From Microbulbifer pacificus (GTDB taxonomy: Bacteria > Pseudomonadota > Gammaproteobacteria > Pseudomonadales > Cellvibrionaceae), in the NCBI RefSeq assembly GCF_002959965.1, contig NZ_PREV01000026.1:2206001-2270000 (forward strand): a DNA stretch of 64,000 nucleotides. Reading direction: 5' to 3'. The notes below the pieces were generated by a model that made no database searches, had not been told where the DNA came from, and worked only from the letters and a program-made list of their open reading frames with translations. Position 1 is the first letter of the stretch. The number at the start of each line of letters is the position of its first letter. Of the stretch, positions 57,381 through 64,000 are shown in pieces. Made by a program: the position numbers and the translations under genes.

Positions 57381-58436
57381 GTGAGCGTCATCAAAGCGGC
57401 AATCGTAGGTGGAACAGGTTATACCGGCGTGGAATTGTTGCGTCTGTTGTCCGGCCATTCCGGGGTGGAGGTCACCGCGATTACCTCCCGTGCGGAAGCC
57501 GGGACGCCGGTGGCGGAACTCTTTCCCAGTCTGCGCGGTCACTACGATCTGAGGTTCACCGCGCCGGAGCTCGATGAGCTGGCTCAATGCGATGTGGTGT
57601 TTTTCGCCACACCCCACGGTGTCGCTCAGGCCCAGGTGCCGGAGCTGGTGGCGCGGGGTGTACGGGTTATCGATTTGTCGGCGGACTTCCGCCTGCAGGA
57701 CATTCCCGTATGGGAAACATGGTACGGTCAACAGCATGCCTGCCCGGAACTCGCCGCACAGGCAGTGTACGGTCTGCCGGAAGTGAACCGCACACGGATT
57801 GCCAGCGCGCAGCTGATCGCGTGCCCGGGTTGCTATCCCACCTCCATCCAGCTCGGCTTCCTGCCACTGCTGGAGGCGGGGCTGGTAGCGCCCACTGGCC
57901 TGATTGCGAACGCGGCCAGCGGTGCCAGTGGCGCCGGGCGCCAGGGCAAAACGGACCTGCTGTTTGCCGAGAATAACGACAATTTTCGTGCCTACGGAGC
58001 CTCCGGGCACCGCCATCTGCCGGAAATTGAGCAGGGCCTGAGCCGCGCTGCCGGTGGTCCGGTGGAGCTGACCTTCGTGCCGCACCTGTTGCCGATGGTG
58101 CGCGGGATTCACGCCACCCTGTACGCGACACTGAAAAATCCAAGGGCGGCGGAATCCACGCAGGAGTCTCTGCAGCAGCTGTTCGAGCAGCGCTACCAGG
58201 CGGAGCCTTTTGTGGATGTGATGCCGGCGGGCAGTCATCCGCAGACCCGCAGCGTACGCGGTACCAACATGTGCCGGCTGGCAGTGTTGAGGCCCCAGGG
58301 GCGGGACACGGTGGTGGTATTGTCGGTCATCGACAACCTGGCCAAGGGGGCTTCCGCGCAGGCCGTCCAGAACATGAATATCATGTTTGGTTTAAATGAG
58401 AACCAGGGGCTAGAGAGCCCGGCATTGCTGCCTTAG
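57381..58436 (+). CDS. argC: N-acetyl-gamma-glutamyl-phosphate reductase ArgC
   Basis: ArgC reduces N-acetylglutamyl phosphate in arginine synthesis. The 351-residue protein begins [21 protein letters not shown] (NADP-binding) and has the catalytic cysteine in [11 protein letters not shown], then ASGASGAGR and [11 protein letters not shown]. The start is a GTG with GAGGAG five to ten bases upstream. It is divergent from the CLC gene. The order argC, two small genes, erpA, anmK, M23, tyrS matches Pseudomonas. Confidence 0.97.
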   Translation: MSVIKAAIVGGTGYTGVELLRLLSGHSGVEVTAITSRAEAGTPVAELFPSLRGHYDLRFTAPELDELAQCDVVFFATPHGVAQAQVPELVARGVRVIDLSADFRLQDIPVWETWYGQQHACPELAAQAVYGLPEVNRTRIASAQLIACPGCYPTSIQLGFLPLLEAGLVAPTGLIANAASGASGAGRQGKTDLLFAENNDNFRAYGASGHRHLPEIEQGLSRAAGGPVELTFVPHLLPMVRGIHATLYATLKNPRAAESTQESLQQLFEQRYQAEPFVDVMPAGSHPQTRSVRGTNMCRLAVLRPQGRDTVVVLSVIDNLAKGASAQAVQNMNIMFGLNENQGLESPALLP

Positions 58437-58495
58437 AATCGGGGCAATTACACGACAACAAATCACTCGACACGCAGGCGATATTATCCAGACCC

Positions 58496-59239
58496 ATGGC
58501 GCGTAAAGTTAAAGGCAGCAAACAGTACCGTATGAAGGTGGTGCCCCACAGGCCCATCCTGCACGGCGTTTTTTCTGTACTGGGAGTGACCCTGCTGGTG
58601 CTCTCTACCAGTGCTGGTGCCTTTTTTGCGGGTCAGTACCAGCTGAGCAAGAACCTGGACGAGAAGAGCCGCGCCCATGCCCGGTCCCTGGAGGAGGTGG
58701 AGCGCCTGCGTGCGGAAATCGAAGCCCTGCGGGTGCGTGCGGCCACTGCGGAACAATCGGTCACCATCGGCGAGCAGGCCAGCGAGTCAGTGCGCGCGGA
58801 ACTGGTGGCCAAGGACAACCAGATTGCCGAGCTGCGCCAGGAGATCTCCTTTTATCGCGGCATCATGGCGCCCTCCGAGGGCAGTGATGGTGTCTCCATC
58901 GGACGCTTCAGCATTTCCGAGGCGGGTGACCGTCGTTATCAGTACAAACTGCTGGTGCAGCAATCTGCCGCCAGCCACCAGATGGTAACCGGCGCAGTGC
59001 AGTTCACCATTGTCGGCCAGGTGGATGGCGAGGCGCGTCGCTATGCACTGGCGGACCTGTCGCCACAGGTGGAAAGCGAGTCCATTCCGCTCCGTTTCAA
59101 GTATTTCCAGAATATCGAGGGAGAGCTGCAGTTGCCGGAAGGTTTTGTGCCGGAAGGTGTGGAACTGTCGCTCAAATCCAGTAAGCGCAATGGTTTCAAT
59201 ATTGACCAGCGCTATGGCTGGCTGGTGCAGCAGAGCTGA
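58496..59239 (+). CDS. DUF6776-type single-pass membrane protein with coiled coil
   Basis: The 247-residue protein has a basic cytoplasmic N-terminus, one transmembrane helix (about residues 23-46), a coiled coil (about 50-120) and a C-terminal beta-rich domain. It resembles the uncharacterised protein encoded between argC and erpA in Pseudomonas. Placement next to a bactofilin suggests an envelope-associated role (inference). Confidence 0.75.
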   Translation: MARKVKGSKQYRMKVVPHRPILHGVFSVLGVTLLVLSTSAGAFFAGQYQLSKNLDEKSRAHARSLEEVERLRAEIEALRVRAATAEQSVTIGEQASESVRAELVAKDNQIAELRQEISFYRGIMAPSEGSDGVSIGRFSISEAGDRRYQYKLLVQQSAASHQMVTGAVQFTIVGQVDGEARRYALADLSPQVESESIPLRFKYFQNIEGELQLPEGFVPEGVELSLKSSKRNGFNIDQRYGWLVQQS

Positions 59240-59317
59240 ACTGCTGAAGCTGACGGCGCGGCAGCGCATCACTGGAGTTACCAGGCTCCGCTCCATTCAT
59301 GAGGTTTTGGTTGAATC

Positions 59318-59752
59318 ATGTTGAAAAAGAAAGAGAAAACTATGGCGAACTCCGGTGGCAACAATACGACTCTGATTGCCCGTCACACCGAAGTGACCGG
59401 CGACCTGCATTTCCGAGGCAACCTGGTAATTGAAGGCCGGGTCAACGGCAATATCAGCGCTCACAGCGATAGCGAAGCCCGCCTGCAGATCGTTGACGGG
59501 GGAGTCATCGAGGGTGAAATCCGTGTTCCCAATGTGGTGGTCAACGGCAATGTGAAAGGCGATGTGCATGCCAGTGGTCACCTGGAACTGGCTTCCAAAG
59601 CCATCGTTGAAGGCAATGTGCACTACAAGCTGATCGAGATGGTAAAGGGGGCCCAGGTCAATGGCTCTCTGGTTTCCAATGTGGAAATCGACACGGCGAG
59701 CGAGCCGCGTATGCTGGGTTACACCACCGAAGCGAGTGTCGAAGCGGAGTAA
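59318..59752 (+). CDS. Bactofilin (polymer-forming cytoskeletal protein)
   Basis: The 144-residue protein has the bactofilin beta-helix: regularly spaced hydrophobic/glycine turns such as TEVTGDLHFRGNLVIEGRV, VIEGEIRVPNVVVNGNV and AIVEGNVHYKLIEM. Bactofilins self-assemble into filaments without nucleotide and help cell-wall or envelope organisation. The start is the ATG at 59318, or the one at 59342 (MANSGG). It lies between the DUF6776 gene and erpA on the same strand. Confidence 0.92.
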   Translation: MLKKKEKTMANSGGNNTTLIARHTEVTGDLHFRGNLVIEGRVNGNISAHSDSEARLQIVDGGVIEGEIRVPNVVVNGNVKGDVHASGHLELASKAIVEGNVHYKLIEMVKGAQVNGSLVSNVEIDTASEPRMLGYTTEASVEAE

Positions 59753-59791
59753 TTTGCGGCCATTGGTGAAACCCGGCGAAATTGGCAATAC

Positions 59792-59821
59792 TTGACCCGT
59801 TTGCTGGGTTTTACCCATAAT
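59792..59821 (+). promoter_or_regulatory. Predicted sigma-70 promoter of erpA
   Basis: A -35 TTGACC (59792-59797) and a -10 CATAAT (59816-59821) are separated by 18 bp, 71 bp upstream of the erpA ATG. This allows erpA to be expressed independently of the bactofilin gene. Confidence 0.6.
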
Positions 59822-59891
59822 GCGCCCGCGCCACCCCGTTCCGCGGTGGGCAGCCCCATCAGGGGTTGTGAACCTTTCTCGAGAGTTACCT

Positions 59892-60245
59892 ATGTCTGAA
59901 GCGGTTTCCTTTTCTCCCGACCCGGTCCAGGTGACCGAAAAGGCTGTGGCCAAGGTCAAGGGATTGCTGGAAGAGGAAGGCAATCCAGATCTGAAGCTGC
60001 GGGTTTTTGTGACCGGTGGCGGCTGTTCCGGTTTCCAGTATGGCTTTACCTTTGACGAGCTGGTCGCGGAAGATGATGCCGTGATCGAGAAAGATGGCAT
60101 CCAGGTGCTGGTTGATGCCATGAGTTATCCGTATCTGGTCGGGGCCAGTGTGGACTATGAAGAGGGGCTGTCCGGCTCTCGCTTTGTGGTGCAGAACCCA
60201 AACGCTTCTTCGACCTGCGGCTGTGGTTCGTCCTTCTCCATCTGA
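59892..60245 (+). CDS. erpA: Iron-sulfur cluster insertion protein ErpA
   Basis: ErpA is an A-type carrier that delivers [4Fe-4S] clusters to apoproteins. The 117-residue protein has the three cluster cysteines in [14 protein letters not shown] and [11 protein letters not shown]. The start is the ATG at 59892 ([11 protein letters not shown]). It is convergent with anmK. Confidence 0.95.
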   Translation: MSEAVSFSPDPVQVTEKAVAKVKGLLEEEGNPDLKLRVFVTGGGCSGFQYGFTFDELVAEDDAVIEKDGIQVLVDAMSYPYLVGASVDYEEGLSGSRFVVQNPNASSTCGCGSSFSI

Positions 60246-60325
60246 AATCAGGTCTGCCAGATCAAGTACGCCTGGAAAGTGTTCTTCCGGGCGCTTCTCT
60301 TCCCTCTGTTCCTGAGTAATTGCAA

Positions 60326-61438
60326 TCAGGCGGGGAATATTCCTCCCAGAATCGTCTCCCTTTCGGCACCGGTGACAGCCGGGCAGTTACCATTGAGACC
60401 CCGCATGGTCTGGCGCGCCAGCCAGGCAAAACCCGCACCTTCTACCCAGTCCGCGTCGATGCCATATTGATCCGTAGCCGCCACTGACCAGGTCGGCAGT
60501 CGACGGCGCAGTCGCTCCATCAGATCCTGGTTGCGGGCGCCTCCACCACATACCAGTAATTCCCCTCCTTTGGCAAATTCGCGCACACCCTCAGCAACAG
60601 ACGCCGCAGTGACTTCCGCCAGGGTGGCCTGGACATCCGCCGGCGCCAGCTCCATGCCCGCGCAGGCCAGCTCCAGCCAGCTCGGGTTGAATGCTTCGCG
60701 ACCGGTGCTTTTGGGGGCTGGTGCGGTAAAGAACGGGTCAGCCATCAGGCGGCTGAGTAATTCAGGATGTACGCTGCCACTTGCGGCCCATGCACCGTCA
60801 GCGTCATAGGGCGCCCCCCGGTGCAGTTTGATCCAGTAATCCAGCAGGGCATTGCCAGGGCCGGTATCGTAGCCGCGCACGCCTCCACCTGCAGCCAGCT
60901 CGGTAATGTTGGCCATGCCGCCGATGTTCACCACTGCGCGGTCGCGGTCAGTGCGGAATACGGCGTTGTGGAACGCGGGCATCAGCGGGGCCCCCTGACC
61001 TCCCAGAGCCATATCCCGGCGGCGGAAGTCGGCCACCGTTGTGATGCCGGTCAGTGCGGCAATGGTGTTGGGGTCACCTAGCTGGAGCGAGAAGGGAATG
61101 GAAACGCTACCCGGGGGGCGGTGGCGCACGGTTTGCCCATGGCTGCCGATGGCAGTGACTGCGCTGGGGTCAACCCCCGCCTCCTGCAGTACAGCGAGCG
61201 CCGCGGTGGCAAACTCCTGCCCGAGCTGGCGGTCCAGCTGGCCTGCCCTGTCCAGTTCTGATGGACCGGGCGCGCAAAGAGCGAGTATCGCTTCGCGCAT
61301 TTCCGCAGTGATGGGGTGTCCGAGCGCGGCCCGGGTCTGGCACCGCAGGCTGCCATCCGTGCCGGAGAACTCCACCAGCACCGCATCTATGGAGTCGATG
61401 CTGGTGCCGGACATCAGACCGATATAGAGATCCGCCAT
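60326..61438 (-). CDS. anmK: Anhydro-N-acetylmuramic acid kinase AnmK
   Basis: AnmK opens and phosphorylates 1,6-anhydroMurNAc released by lytic transglycosylases, giving MurNAc-6-phosphate. The 370-residue sugar kinase begins YIGLMSGTSIDSIDAVLVEF and contains IGSHGQTVRH, VNIGGMANIT, GYDTGPGNALLD and LLVCGGGARN. It abuts the M23 peptidase gene with no gap. It complements amgK-murU at 6.8-8.6 kb and the transglycosylase at 19-21 kb as peptidoglycan recycling functions in this window. Confidence 0.96.
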   Translation of the reverse strand: MADLYIGLMSGTSIDSIDAVLVEFSGTDGSLRCQTRAALGHPITAEMREAILALCAPGPSELDRAGQLDRQLGQEFATAALAVLQEAGVDPSAVTAIGSHGQTVRHRPPGSVSIPFSLQLGDPNTIAALTGITTVADFRRRDMALGGQGAPLMPAFHNAVFRTDRDRAVVNIGGMANITELAAGGGVRGYDTGPGNALLDYWIKLHRGAPYDADGAWAASGSVHPELLSRLMADPFFTAPAPKSTGREAFNPSWLELACAGMELAPADVQATLAEVTAASVAEGVREFAKGGELLVCGGGARNQDLMERLRRRLPTWSVAATDQYGIDADWVEGAGFAWLARQTMRGLNGNCPAVTGAERETILGGIFPA

Positions 61439-62821
61439 TCAGTTTACGGAGTCCTTTGTGTCTTTGCTTTTGCCGTCTTCGTTTTTGGCCAGAGCCGGCT
61501 GCTCATAGCGCTCGAGCTGCGCCATCAGCGGCTGGGTCTGGGCCTGGAAACGGGCCATTTCCGACGAGGCGATCGCCTTAGCCTTCGGCAACTGACGCAC
61601 AATGGTGGCCGGGTTGCGGTGGTGGCCGTCTACCAGAAATTCATAGTGCAGGTGAGGGCCGGTGGCGTAGCCCGTGGAACCTACGGTGCCGATGACCTGA
61701 CGCTGTTTCACCCGCTGCCCCTGTTTTACGCTGCGCTTGTGGAGGTGCAGGTAGCGGGTAACATAGCGCTCGCCATGTTGAACGAAGACATAGTTGCCGT
61801 TGGCTTTGCTGTAGCCGGACTTGATGACCTTTCCGTCACCCGCAGCGTAGACCGGGGTTCCGGTGGGGGCCGCATAGTCAGTGCCGTTGTGTGGGCGGTG
61901 GGTTTTGAATATGGGGTGCAGGCGGCGCGGATTGAAATGCGAGCTGATTCGGCCGATATCCACAGGTGTGCGGATGAAGGCCTTGCGCATGCTCCTGCCT
62001 TCCGGCGTATAGTAGTTGGTATCGCCATTGGCGTCGGTGTAGCGCACCGCGCTGAAGGTCTTCCCCTGATTGGTAAACGTCACGGCCTGAATGGCACCGT
62101 TGCCGATCTTTTCTCCGTCCAGGAATTCCTCGTCAAATACGACGCTGAAGCTGTCGCCCTTGCGGATGTCCAGTGCGAAATCGATATCCGAGCCGAAGAT
62201 ATCGGCCATTTCCATAATCAGGTTGTTGCTGAGTCCCGCCTTGCTGCCGTCGACAAACAGGGAGCTTTCGATTTCACCCTGCCGGAAAGCGGTATAGCGT
62301 TCCGCTTCGCGCTGATGCAGGGCGTATTTGTATTCGTCGGAGCTGTCGCGGCTGAATTCCACCTTGCTCAGGCGGTCGCGGTGTAGCTCAAGACTCTGCA
62401 GGCTGCCCTTGTCGTCGATCTGGAAGGTCAGGTTTTCACCCGGCACCAGTTTGGCGAGCTGCTTGGCCTCCTTGCCGCTGGAGAGCAGTTGGTACATCTC
62501 CGCGTTGCTGAGGCCGGCGCGCTGGAACAGGTCGGACAGGGTGTCTCCATTGCGCACGGTTTCCTGCACGATACGCAGCCCTTCCATCACGCTCTGCGGC
62601 GCACTGTCTTGCGGCGCTGTCGGTGCGGGCGCTTCCGCCGTCTCTTCTGGCAGGCTCAGGGACACTTCCAGCGCGGTGCGCTTGGCTTCCACGTCGGGTG
62701 GGGATACGAAGAGGGTCAGCGCCAGCGCGAAGCTTGCGGCACCGGCCACCAGTGCGTGGGTTCTCGGGAAGTATTTGCCCAGGGCGCCCAGCAGGCGTGG
62801 ATTTTTGCGGTGATTTTGCAT
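61439..62821 (-). CDS. M23-family murein endopeptidase (MepM-like)
   Basis: The 460-residue protein has an N-terminal membrane anchor (LVAGAASFALALTLFV), a LysM/OapA-like region (about residues 65-135, with VRNGDTLSDLFQRAGLS) and a C-terminal LytM domain. The zinc ligands are seen in HNGTDYAAPTGTPV, HLHKRSV and HLHYEFLVDG. Such enzymes cut D,D cross-links to allow wall growth. Its stop codon directly precedes the anmK start, so the pair is co-transcribed. The erpA-anmK-M23-tyrS order is as in Pseudomonas. Confidence 0.93.
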   Translation of the reverse strand: MQNHRKNPRLLGALGKYFPRTHALVAGAASFALALTLFVSPPDVEAKRTALEVSLSLPEETAEAPAPTAPQDSAPQSVMEGLRIVQETVRNGDTLSDLFQRAGLSNAEMYQLLSSGKEAKQLAKLVPGENLTFQIDDKGSLQSLELHRDRLSKVEFSRDSSDEYKYALHQREAERYTAFRQGEIESSLFVDGSKAGLSNNLIMEMADIFGSDIDFALDIRKGDSFSVVFDEEFLDGEKIGNGAIQAVTFTNQGKTFSAVRYTDANGDTNYYTPEGRSMRKAFIRTPVDIGRISSHFNPRRLHPIFKTHRPHNGTDYAAPTGTPVYAAGDGKVIKSGYSKANGNYVFVQHGERYVTRYLHLHKRSVKQGQRVKQRQVIGTVGSTGYATGPHLHYEFLVDGHHRNPATIVRQLPKAKAIASSEMARFQAQTQPLMAQLERYEQPALAKNEDGKSKDTKDSVN

Positions 62822-63135
62822 GGCTTTATACGGTGGTGCTGACGTTCATTGTTATGTGGCTCCGGCATTCATGCCTAAAAAACGAACACAAAGGGGGCTT
62901 TATAACAAAATTCCCGCCGTGGTTCACGGGGTAATTGACCTGTCTGTCCATGATTCGGTTCCTCTGTCTCGCCGGTGTTTTTTGCCAACATCTCCGGGAG
63001 CTGGAGATCGTTCGCCAGCGCCTGGCCGCGCTTGTATTTGCTGCTGGATTCGGTACATTTGCAGCCCAATTTTTCGCCGTCGGAACCAGATGCCGAGGCT
63101 GTTGAGCACAAATGAACTTACCGTAAGGGGATACA
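62822..63135. promoter_or_regulatory. Divergent M23 peptidase-tyrS intergenic region
   Basis: This 314-bp gap must contain the promoters of both neighbours and the tyrS leader, which ends in a strong AAGGGG ribosome site. I found no clear -35/-10 pair, repeat or RNA gene in it. Confidence 0.4.
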
Positions 63136-64000
63136 ATGGCCGGAGTGGATGCGACACTGCTGGAAGATCTCACGCGCCGCGGACTGGTTAATCAGGCCAC
63201 CGGTGACGGCGAACTGGAACAGCACTTGGCAGAAGCGAGTCGCACACTCTATTGCGGCTTTGATCCCACTGCGGATTCCCTTCACATAGGGAGTCTAGTC
63301 CCCCTGCTGACGCTGAAGAGGTTTCAGGCGGCAGGTCACAAGCCAATCGCACTGGTTGGCGGGGCAACCGGCCTTATTGGCGACCCTTCCTTCAAAGCGC
63401 AGGAGCGTTCACTCAATACCCCGGAAGTGGTGGCTGGCTGGGTAGAGAAAATCAAGTGTCAGGTCAGTGCGTTTGTCGATTTTGACAGTGGCGAAAACAG
63501 CGCCGTAGTAGCCAATAACCTGGATTGGACCAAGGACCTGAATGTGCTCGACTTCCTGCGGGATGTTGGCAAACACTTCTCGGTCAACAATATGGTGAAC
63601 AAAGAGTCCGTCAAGCAGCGGATTCAGCGTGAAGGAGAGGGAATCTCCTTCACCGAGTTTGCCTATATCCTGCTGCAGTCGATGGATTTTTCCGAACTCT
63701 ATAAGCGCCATAACTGTACGCTTCAGATCGGTGGGTCGGACCAATGGGGCAATATTACCGGCGGCGTGGACCTGACGCGTCGGCAGCATCGCGGCAAGGT
63801 GTTCGGTCTTACCCTGCCTCTTGTGACCAAATCGGACGGCACTAAATTCGGCAAGACCGAAAGTGGCACTGTCTGGCTCGATCCTGAGCGCACTTCCCCT
63901 TATGCCTTCTATCAGTTCTGGTTGAATACGGCTGACGCGGATGTATACAAATTTCTGCGCTACTTCACTTTCCTCAGCGTGGATGCCATCGACGAGCTCG
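63136..64000 (+). CDS. tyrS: Tyrosyl-tRNA synthetase TyrS (3' part cut by window edge)
   Basis: TyrS charges tRNA-Tyr. The 288 codons present hold most of the class I catalytic domain: [14 protein letters not shown] with the HIGH-type motif, [24 protein letters not shown] and the KMSKS equivalent KFGKTESGT. The start is the ATG at 63136, seven bases after AAGGGG. The C-terminal tRNA-binding region is outside the window. Confidence 0.97.
   Translation, partial: MAGVDATLLEDLTRRGLVNQATGDGELEQHLAEASRTLYCGFDPTADSLHIGSLVPLLTLKRFQAAGHKPIALVGGATGLIGDPSFKAQERSLNTPEVVAGWVEKIKCQVSAFVDFDSGENSAVVANNLDWTKDLNVLDFLRDVGKHFSVNNMVNKESVKQRIQREGEGISFTEFAYILLQSMDFSELYKRHNCTLQIGGSDQWGNITGGVDLTRRQHRGKVFGLTLPLVTKSDGTKFGKTESGTVWLDPERTSPYAFYQFWLNTADADVYKFLRYFTFLSVDAIDEL

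Noticed and set aside
57246..58238. A 331-codon N-terminal extension of the CLC channel gene
   Set aside because: It runs antisense through argC and has no coding features. A GTG with a good ribosome site at 57245 directly precedes the channel sequence.

Overview
The window looks like a stretch of core chromosome from a marine gammaproteobacterium close to Microbulbifer/Cellvibrionales; this is inferred, not proven. The DNA is GC-rich with strong GC bias at third codon positions. Several gene orders are those of Pseudomonas and its relatives: lptD-surA-pdxA-rsmA-apaH divergent from amgK-murU; crp-yhfA-coq7; aroQ-accB-accC-prmA with dusB-fis-purH-purD; argC...erpA-anmK-M23 peptidase-tyrS; hemL-thiD-hemJ. 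A large TonB receptor, a secreted GH5 glycosidase and many periplasmic or lipoprotein genes suit a polysaccharide-degrading marine bacterium. I see no IS element, prophage, CRISPR array, tRNA or rRNA gene.

Layout. 1-6.5 kb (minus): outer-membrane biogenesis and housekeeping operon. 6.8-9.5 kb (plus): amgK-murU cell-wall recycling, then rpe. 9.9-14.9 kb (plus): trpE, a voltage-gated ion channel, trpG, trpD, trpC. 14.9-22.4 kb (minus): TPR-sulfotransferase, TonB receptor, a lytic transglycosylase with two binding domains, crp. 22.7-33.8 kb: yhfA, then coq7, purD, purH, fis, dusB, a zinc-ribbon DUF3426 protein, prmA, accC, accB, aroQ. 34-38.2 kb: dsbD and three envelope proteins including a PCu(A)C copper chaperone. 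38.3-49.6 kb: GGDEF/EAL protein, adenosine kinase, PBP1b, GH5, rhomboid, DUF2167, and two unusual transcription regulators. 49.6-57.2 kb (minus): hemB, gntR-benE, hemL, thiD, hemJ, CLC channel. 57.4-64 kb: argC, DUF6776, bactofilin, erpA, anmK, M23 peptidase, tyrS (cut by the window end).

The most striking signal is not a gene. Six intergenic elements of 122-124 bp (8683-8804, 12883-13005, 25280-25403, 31065-31187, 31250-31372, 40117-40239) share one rigid plan: a box ending in GTGGCGG, a 28-nt arm, a 51-53-nt core, a 28-nt complementary arm, and a CCTTC box. Box and core sequences are conserved. The arms differ from copy to copy yet stay complementary within each copy. Each core carries two small hairpins whose loops read CATCCCTG (or a close variant). 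Five of the six copies start 26-49 nt after a stop codon, and several lie inside operons (trpG-trpD, purH-purD). I do not recognise this family; it is the best candidate here for an undescribed structured DNA or RNA element.

Other points of interest are the channel inside the trp operon, whose filter TFEDWTD resembles the engineered calcium-selective CavAb filter; a ToxR-like membrane regulator with a receiver-like domain on the predicted periplasmic side; and a row of hairpins between fis and purH.
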